A stretch of DNA of 64,000 nt from Perkinsus olseni. Taxonomy: Eukaryota > Perkinsozoa > Perkinsida > Perkinsidae. Each line of letters begins with the position of its first letter. Positions within the stretch are counted from its first letter, which is position 1. Under the pieces are notes generated by a model, which made no database searches, had not been told where the DNA came from, and worked only from the letters and a program-made list of their open reading frames with translations. Where the stretch lies: positions 62,001-126,000 of the forward strand of contig JABANP010000037.1 in the NCBI GenBank assembly GCA_013115135.1. Direction: 5' to 3'. The translations under genes and the position numbers were made by a program. Below, in pieces: positions 57,495-64,000 of the stretch.

Positions 57495-57741
57495 CGATGC
57501 ACTTCGTCCGCATTTACCATCAGTTTGTACAGTTACTCTTATTATTATCATCCTTCTGTAGCATCATGATACCCCCTTGCGGGTCTCCAAGTTGAGTAGA
57601 GAGTCGCTACAGTCGTAAGCCTGTTCTAGCGGCCCAGTAGGAGGAGAAGGAGATTTGTATCTCCCTTTCATTGCTTTTGCTTTACCCTCTGGTCTTGCGT
57701 TTCACGCTCACAACTTTCGATGTGCCCGCTTAGTGTGCTTC

Positions 57742-59300
57742 ATGGCTCGATACATGTATGGGGGTGGTGATCGAGGGGGAGTATACGGGCCTGAGGGAAG
57801 CGGCACTCCGCCCTCTGCTGCCGACGGCGGCGTGGCTGTCAGCATCATAGAGCAGCTGGAAGTGAAGCCCACCTTGGGTAAGCTCAGCGCGGTAGGGCCG
57901 TTGTTGCACTGTCGAGGAGCTTGTAGGTCACCAGCCGTTGATTCCCCCTAAGACTGAGTTTGCGGGGAAGTACTCAGCTGTTCGACGCCTAGGCTATGGC
58001 ACCTTCTCGGAGATCTACTTGGGTGCTGAGATAGGCGCAGGTACGATGACCGAGCTCGTCCGTATCGTGCCAGCGTCAACCTTAGATTCCACAGTACCGC
58101 CAATCGCTTTGAAAGTGGAGAAACCTCTCCGGTGCGTACCGCGTGTGCTCACCTACGAAGCCAAGGTCGATGCAGTGGCTGAAAAGGCACGACCCCAGCA
58201 TAGCGATACCACAGGTAAGCTTGGCCCCCATCATTGCCTCTTCTCCAGACGCTCTAAGCTCAGGTCTACTTCCTTGGCACGGACATGGTTATTGTACCGT
58301 GGGGGCCTAGCTATCCCACAACAGTCGTCGCGATGCAGCTGTGTCCAGGTAGGGTGGCGGAAGCAGCGTGGGAGGGAGTATGGTCACTTCTCAGGAGAGT
58401 CCCTTTCGGTCGTGAGAAGGCGCATCGGCAAGTTCTCTCCCCCTTCAGCTTGGCGGCCTTGGGCCGAGGGTATGCTGGACACGCTCCATCGCATGCATAA
58501 GTAGGTTGATTTTGTGCTACTTTTACGACCATAACCGGTGCCTGTATCACTGTGTCCTCCAGGCTAGGGTATATCCATCGAGATGTGAAGCCTTCGAACT
58601 GGCTCGTTAGCTCGAGTACGGAGGGTGAGTAGCCGCGGCCAGAGACTCAGCTATTGGAAGCACAGAATGAACTTTGCAGATTCGGCCGGCGGCCCACCTC
58701 CGAAACTGGAGTGCCTGCTTATCGATTTTGGCCTGGCCAAGCGAGTGGATGCCACCCATCCCTGCAGAGGAGGACCGAACCATCTACGCTGCAGACGACC
58801 AGCCTCCACGTGAGTGTCTTTGCTAGATGTGGTTGGGGACCCCTCAGTTGCCAGGCACGACGCAAGCGCACTCATTCCGTGGCACCACTAACTACGTGTC
58901 ACCAGGCGGTGGTCATCTCACCTACATCGATGACTATTGGAGCCTCGTCTTCGTGTAAGAGGAGTCGGTGCTTGTGCAGGGGCGCAAGAGGAGTCGCGAG
59001 CGTAGGTTCCTCGATTTGGCTCTGGGCGGCTTGCCTTGGAAGTCTCTGGAGCGTACTAGTAGTGACGAGATTGGCAGTTCCGGCGAGCCTTTGACGCAGC
59101 GGGAGAAGGTTGCTGAGGTAGTGGCTGTTCCGAAGGATAGGAGAGCGTGGCAGTGATGTTGTTGTGAATTCAGATAAAGCGTGACCTGGTACGCTACGCT
59201 ACCTACCGAGCCAAGGATTCCCCTGCTCTGGCATGCTTCGGTAAGCCAACAGCTGCGGGCTCGGAAGATGGTACTCGTCGCGTTGAGATTTGAAGTCGGC
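57742..59300 (+). CDS. Casein kinase 1-like protein kinase, frame-damaged
   Basis: A Gly-rich N-terminus (MARYMYGGGDRGGVYGPEG) precedes the kinase domain: VRRLGYGTFSEIYLG (G-loop), IALKVEKP (ATP-binding Lys), VYFLGTDMVIVPWGPS, MLDTLHRMHKLGYIHRDVKP and SNWLV (catalytic loop, joined across an intron), CLLIDFGLAKRVD (DFG), HSFRGTTNYVSPGGGHLTYI, DDYWSLVFVFLDLALGGLPW. The FRGT...YVS and GGLPW features place it in the CK1/TTBK group (Ser/Thr kinases). Two single-base shifts interrupt conserved frames, near 58167 (between TYEAKV and QWLKRHDPSI) and near 58755 (after KRVDAT). Catalytic Lys, HRD Asp and DFG Asp are all encoded. The 3' end after REKVAE/IKRDLVRYATYRAKD is not resolved. Confidence 0.75.
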
Positions 59301-59713
59301 TCTCCCGCAGAGGAACCATATCGGTGTCTTACTTATACTTGAATATGTTACGTATGTTATGGTATTATAATAAATTGATCGTAGTAGATGCATATTTCTA
59401 TGAAGGTTCAAATTTGGAAGGTCGTAGGATTTGTCATCCTTCGCGGATGGGGTGAACTATTCATAGCCCCGTTATCATTGCATTCGTATCATGCCACTCG
59501 GTATCCAGCCGAGAATGTTATCTTCTCTTCAGCGGGCCCCCGAGTATCCTCATTGCCGCAGAAGTCCAGCCCGCCGGCAGAGGTCTTCGAATCCGGTACC
59601 AACCGGAGCTCCTCGAGCTGGTGAGATCACTCCCACCCTCTGCCACAGCCGGCGTATCCTCAGCTCATCTTCAGGTTGCCTTGGTGGATGTCGCGTCGTC
59701 TCGCGTTGTGTCC

Positions 59714-60403
59714 ATGGCGGGCTCGGGAGGGGAGGATGCGGCGGCCAAGGCAGCGGCCACGCTGATGGATGGTTTGTATAAGACCATGGATGGTGAGGGC
59801 TTCGACCTTCCTGCCTTGGTCAGTGTATGTTGTCAGATATCCTCCTGCGGCTCCTGAATCGGCTGGGCAGGGGCACTACCACCGACCCCGTGGCGATAGC
59901 CGAGAGGGTCCATGGCGAGCTGATGGTGCAGAACCCTCTGGTAGGAGAGGCAGGAGTGTATGCTTGCGGTACTCCCTCCACCGTAGGCCCCGCCACCGCC
60001 GGTCCACCATTCTAAGGAGATCCACAGCGAGTAACTCGGCCTCCTCTATGGAAGACGGAAGTGACCGGTCCCGGGAGAGGGTAAGATTGGCGGGGTGCTC
60101 GCCAGCTGTCGGGAGTTTGAATGTCGCTTCCCTCGGCAGTCCCACGGCCCGCCACCGCCGCTGACGAGCCCGAGTGACCTGACAGATGACGTCACTCTGG
60201 TCCCTGCCGATACCATCATCAAGTGCCTTGGTAAGCGAAGGGAGGCCGTAGTGGGGGGAGGCGACCGCTCCTGCTCAGCTGAGGACTATCGAGCCTCAGT
60301 GGATGGCCGCCTCGAACACGTCTTGGACCGAGTCATCACGACCGATCGGGTGCCTGGCGTGCTGCGGCGGCACGACGTAGAGATCGAGCTGACGGACAAG
60401 TAG
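59714..60403 (+). CDS. Unrecognised small gene
   Basis: The start MAGSGGEDAAAKAAATLMDG reads into YKTMDGEGFDLPAL. Other coding-like segments are LLRLLNRLGRGTTTDPVAIA, RVHGELMVQNPL, SSMEDGSDRSRERVRLAGCS, DVTLVPADTIIKCLGKR and a final RLEHVLDRVITTDRVPGVLR, VEIELTDK with a stop at 60403. Several joins between them are ambiguous. It is helical and charged, with no known family. It sits between the kinase and the CCCH gene on the same strand. Confidence 0.4.
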
Positions 60404-60560
60404 GCGACTCCCTTTCCGGTGGTCCATCTACTGAGCGTGCAGGTTATCGCGCGACAATGTCCGGCTAATGTGTGCATTGTTTCAAGCCCAAGATCTGAGT
60501 AATATTGGAAAGATGGAGCTCGAGGACCACGGCCAGTAGGACTCCGAAGTCGCTCTCGGG

Positions 60561-61163
60561 ATGGCTGCAGCATTGGTCAGGCCCCTCTGTCTGTGGTATC
60601 TCTTTCGCGGCTCGTGTCCATTGGGGGAGTCCTGTCCGTTGAAGCACCCGCAGGCCTTGCAATGGGGTACCGAGCCTGGCAAGCAAGCCAGTCGGCTGTG
60701 CGCAGACCAGATACTAACAGGTGGGCTCAGTCGGTGGGAGGCGGGTAGAAGATGCGAGGAATCTTAGGTCGATGCAAGGATCCCATGAGATGCACGCGAG
60801 TGCACAAGTTCGGAGCGGAGGAAGTTGAAGATTATGTAAGGACCGTAGCCGGCATGCCGTCGACGAAGAGCATCTCCTCAGTTGATGACGGGTCGGATAC
60901 CTCGGAAAGAGGGGGCGAGTCTTCCGGAGCCGGTGCTGCGGCCGCCACCGCCGTTCTTCCCACACATGCCTCCCAAGCGAAAACGTAAGGGTCGCTGCTG
61001 GTCATCGGGCAAGGCAGGCGTGTTGTGCTCAGGTAGCGGCTCCTATGCAGCATACCATCATCAACAGCAGCAACAGCAACAGATGCCGGGGTATGGTGGT
61101 GCCCCCGGGATGGGTGGGCCGTGGGGGGGAGGGCCGCAGTACGGTCATAAAGGACGGAGCTGA
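60561..61163 (+). CDS. Two-finger CCCH zinc-finger protein
   Basis: Four exons join in phase to about 155 residues. Two canonical C-x8-C-x5-C-x3-H fingers are encoded: CLWYLFRGSCPLGESCPLKH and CADQILTGRCKDPMRCTRVH; the second is assembled across an intron. Downstream are PPPPFFPHMPPKRKR (basic, possible nuclear signal), a polyglutamine run and a Gly/Pro-rich tail (MPGYGGAPGMGGPWGGGPQY). CCCH fingers of this spacing usually bind RNA, and the tail is typical of mRNP proteins. The start at 60561 is 8 residues before the first finger. Introns are about 45 nt. Confidence 0.75.
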
Positions 61164-61242
61164 TTTCACTGTCTCTGGTTGTTGAGCTTAGTATACGTTA
61201 ATTGGTTCATACTAGATTCAACGATGACTATTCTATCCACGC

Positions 61243-61257
61243 TTCAACCTAAGATAC
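61243..61257 (+). promoter_or_regulatory. Recurrent TTCAACCTAAGATAC motif
   Basis: One base different from the word at 46082-46096; it lies about 140 bp upstream of the next gene start (61399). Confidence 0.3.
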
Positions 61258-61398
61258 GCAGCATTGTCCCACTGCGCTCCTTATCACGACAGCTGCCACT
61301 GCGGCGGTTTGTACTCTGTAGTAAGCGAGGCGGGTGCCACAGCCGGGATCGGAGAGCGGAGAGCAGCCGCCGGCGGGGAGCTGCTGTTAGGAGTGTCG

Positions 61399-61910
61399 AT
61401 GGGCAAGCTGTTCGTTGGGTGAGGCGTGGCTTCGCTTCGGACCTTTTACGAACGCCGCGGAGGCAGGTACGCGGTGCTCGACTTCGATACGAAAGGCCCG
61501 GTTAAATTCGGGCTCATAGATGTGCGGGACTTCACGGATGTAGGTGGGTGTATATTGGAGAAGGGACCACACTGGGAGTCCCAACCTGACAGTCTGAGGA
61601 CTCTGAGTCCGTGACAGTGACTGGGCAGTCAACTCCCTAGGTGCATCAGCGTGCCGATCAAGTGACTTCAGCTCTGCGGGCTGTGAAGGAGGAGAGGGAG
61701 GCGGAAGTGAGATCGATGGAGGCCCTGTCAGTAGCCCTCAGTGTGGTCTGCCAGTTTGCCGCCGATCACCCGGAGGCAACTGCAGCAACAGCAGCAGTGC
61801 AGTGGCATATCGGCTATCAGGAGCATCTGCATGGCTTCCCGCATAAGCGAGGGGCGACACAGCGGAAGTACTTGGATGGGTTGAAGCTCCACGGTAGGAG
61901 GGGAAGTTAG
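61399..61910 (+). CDS. Small unrecognised helical protein
   Basis: MGKLFVG is spliced to YAVLDFDTKGPVKFGLIDVR and DFTD, then VHQRADQVTSALRAVKEERE, AEVRSMEALSVALSVVCQFA and a basic C-terminus (QRKYLDGLKLHGRRGS), stop at 61910. Phases agree across both introns. The long amphipathic helix is coiled-coil-like. An upstream exon is possible because the first exon is so short. No family is recognised. Confidence 0.5.
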
Positions 61911-61977
61911 CCTGGCTGGGATTCGAGGTTCGGAAGTTCAGGTATCGTCCAACATGATTTACATAGAGTATTCAATC

Positions 61978-62052
61978 AGCCGGGGGTCGAACCTCCGCGG
62001 GTTAAGATATTCCCGGTTGCTAGTCGGGTGGCCCGACGGTTTATGGTGGGCA
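61978..62052 (-). ncRNA. B-box-bearing tRNA-like relic
   Basis: The minus strand contains GAGGTTCGACCCCCGG with GGGAATATCTTAACCC, a stem-loop at the anticodon position. No convincing A-box or acceptor stem is present. It is one of several similar relics in introns and short intergenic gaps of this window. Confidence 0.25.
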
Positions 62053-62104
62053 TACCGAGCACACTGCACGAGGTGGTAACGGTAATTCGCTCAGGGTGTT
62101 GATA

Positions 62105-62655
62105 ATGTCGGGCAGCCATCCAGACTGGAGCTACACAAAATGGCTGTGGAAGAGGTACCAGCATGGCTCCCCAGGCCTGCTTCAAGGTCTCTACTCCCCC
62201 TCGAGATACCGGACTTTCCGTCCTTGTACCACCAGAACGGTCAGCTGAATGAGTGCGTGTACTACATATCGGATGCATGGGCAGTGGCAGCCTACACCAA
62301 ACAGCTTGTACAGGTAACGCTGCTGCTGCGGCTCTCAGGGGCGACGCGGGGAGGCTCTCAGGCAGCGCGCTTCCAAGCTGACACTGCGGCGTTCGACCGT
62401 ATGAAGGCCAGTGTGATGAAGAACAACAAGCACATCAAGGAGCTCATCGAGGCCAGGGACGCCGCCAAGACCAGAAGGATTGCCCGGGATCTTGACGACG
62501 TGGGCGCCCTGCCGCAGCACGCTTGCATTAAACGGTGGTCCTCGGTAGGTGATAAACAGCCGAGTGGAGAAGCTCGCGACGGACATGTGGATGAAATCCC
62601 GACGGAAGGCAGAAAGGGCGGCCGAGAGGTCGGAGGAAGTGGGCGCCAATTGGTG
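62105..62655 (+). CDS. Small unrecognised protein upstream of dynamin
   Basis: MSGSHPDWSYTKWLWKR is spliced to SLLPLEIPDFPSLYHQNGQL, YYISDAWAVAAYTKQLVQ, then AARFQADTAAFDRMKASVMK, NNKHIKELIEARDAAKTRRI and DVGALPQHACIKRWSS. The final exon is uncertain; a frame RAAERSEEVGANW with stop at 62655 is plausible. It is a soluble helical protein of about 130 residues. No family is recognised. Confidence 0.45.
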
Positions 62656-62778
62656 AACCGTTTCAGCGTGCGCATGTTTCCGCTTCTGGTGAGCGTGCTG
62701 GGTTTGCAGTCGTTAATTACAATTATGACGAGAGTTTGTTGGTCGTCCTCTGCCCTTCCTGTTCTCCTAGCGTGGCCG

Positions 62779-64000
62779 ATGGATCAGCTCATACCGGTCA
62801 TCAACAGACTGCAGGACCTCCTCTCAACAGTCGGGGCTGCATGTGACCCTCGACCTACCGCAGCTGGCTGTGGTGGGCTGCCAGAGTGTCGGCAAGACCA
62901 GTGTAGGGCTGCAGCCCTTGCCGTGTGGGGAGCATCAGATGGACAGGTCCTGGAGGCCCTCGTTGGAAGGGACTTCCTCCCGCGAGGCACTGGTATTGTA
63001 ACTCGAAGGCCCTCATCTTACAGCTGCGCAACACGACTAAGGACCAAGTTGTTGGTCCTACTATCAAGGCGGGTATGGTAAAGCAGGGTGTTTCCCCGTC
63101 TTGATCTCTCCGGTGGGCGTAGGCAGCGGCGGCGGTGGCGACAAGACTGCTAAGGAGTGGGGGGAGTTCAGTCACTGTCCGAATAAGAAGTGAGTGTCGA
63201 CTGGAATGGTGGTGCACACGGATAAGGCGGGTCGGGCTTTTCCCTGATCATCCATGGGGACCATCCCCCGCCGTCCCTGCCCTCCTTCGACGATGGAATC
63301 ATGATCCCGTAGTTGGCACGAACTCCAGGGTCGTAGTTGCAGGAGTGTGGGGTCAGGTTCTCGGACTTCGCTGAGATCCGCCGGGAGATACAAGAGGACA
63401 CGGAACGCTTGTGTGGAGCGTCCAAGGGGGTCAGCCCTGAACCCATCTGCTTGAAGATCTTTTCTCCTTACGTGATTGGTGAGTGTGGCCCAACCTTATC
63501 CGTGTTGAACCATGGTCGACCTTAGATTTGACCCTTATTGATCTGCCTGGAATAACGAAAGTCCCCGGTGGGAGATCAGCCCTTGGACGTCGAGGCTAGA
63601 ATCAAGGACATGGTGTTGTCCTACATCTCCAAGCCCAACTGCATCATCCTGGCTGGTGGGAAGATGCTCCTCTTCCGCTGCGCCGAGTGCCGCTTCCTCA
63701 GTGACGGCTGCGAACACTGACTTGGCCAATAGCGACTCTCTGCAGCTAGCTCGGCAGGTGAGGGAGGGGCGACCGGGGAGGTGAGCACCCCCCGCTCAAG
63801 GTGGACCCCTCCGGCGACCGAACCATGGGAGTCATCACCAAGATGGACTGCATGGATGAGGGCACCGATGCACTTGACATGATCAACGGCAAGGTCGTTA
63901 GACCGGCTTCAGGCGGGCCTTTGTCTTCTCCCTCCTGCCCCGTGGCCTCCGTGTGATGGAGCTGTTTCCCCTCAGGTGTATCCACTGCGGCAGGGTTACG
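62779..64000 (+). CDS. Dynamin family GTPase, N-terminal part, frame-damaged
   Basis: A large membrane-fission GTPase; the gene runs off the window. The GTPase domain reads [36 protein letters not shown] (P-loop), [20 protein letters not shown] (switch 1 Thr), [40 protein letters not shown] (G3), [53 protein letters not shown] (G4 TKMD) and [10 protein letters not shown] at the right edge. Three single-base frame breaks interrupt conserved blocks: near 62826 (extra base), 63010 (one C missing) and 63563 (one C extra). All GTP-binding residues are encoded when the breaks are ignored. It could be an active gene with assembly errors or a decaying copy. Confidence 0.85.

Noticed and set aside
63895..63985. 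A further frame break in dynamin after INGK
   Set aside because: An intron (GT donor after AAG, CCCCTCAG acceptor) restores phase to [10 protein letters not shown], so no lesion is needed.

Overview
The window is nuclear DNA of an intron-rich unicellular eukaryote. The best fit is an alveolate close to Perkinsus (inference, moderate confidence). Conserved genes are cut into many exons by GT-AG introns, mostly 40-60 nt, which can be rejoined in phase by hand. The largest gene joins a voltage-sensor-like membrane region to a class III nucleotidyl cyclase, an architecture known from ciliates and Plasmodium. There are no bacterial operons or ribosome binding sites, and base composition is moderate.

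Layout. 1-4.2 kb: repeat-like sequence with no secure gene. 4.2-8.5 kb (minus): a mitochondrial solute carrier and the signal peptidase subunit SEC11. 9.8-20.6 kb (plus): a divergent carrier-like membrane protein, a CHCHD2/10 (MIX17)-like twin CX9C protein, a 26-copy 47-bp satellite, an EF-hand protein, two unrecognised genes and a GPI-anchored-type secreted protein. 20.9-29.0 kb (minus): AP endonuclease, PARN deadenylase, a NO66-type JmjC oxygenase and a small membrane protein. 29.3-30.6 kb (plus): an intronless lineage-specific protein. 30.8-46.0 kb (minus): a fused ATP sulfurylase-APS kinase, a zinc-finger protein, several unrecognised multi-exon genes (one set possibly a nucleoporin-like propeller plus coiled coil) and an intronless amino acid transporter. 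46.5-64 kb (plus): an unrecognised gene, the voltage-sensor/EF-hand/cyclase gene carrying a 2.7-kb DNA transposon in one intron, a CK1-like kinase, a two-finger CCCH protein, small unrecognised genes and the start of a dynamin.

Genes lie in strand-coherent blocks. Most are housekeeping functions (protein secretion, mitochondrial transport and cristae, base-excision repair, mRNA deadenylation, ribosome modification, sulfate activation, membrane fission) with a few lineage-specific surface or secreted proteins. No metabolic cluster is evident. Mobile DNA includes two related MITE-like elements, one fold-back element, the intronic DNA transposon, and tRNA-like fragments that sit mostly inside introns. 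Several conserved frames, mainly at 58-64 kb, are broken by single bases; assembly error, pseudogenisation and recoding are all open explanations.

Coordinates of multi-exon genes span from the first plausible ATG to the stop; exon joins were inferred by eye.
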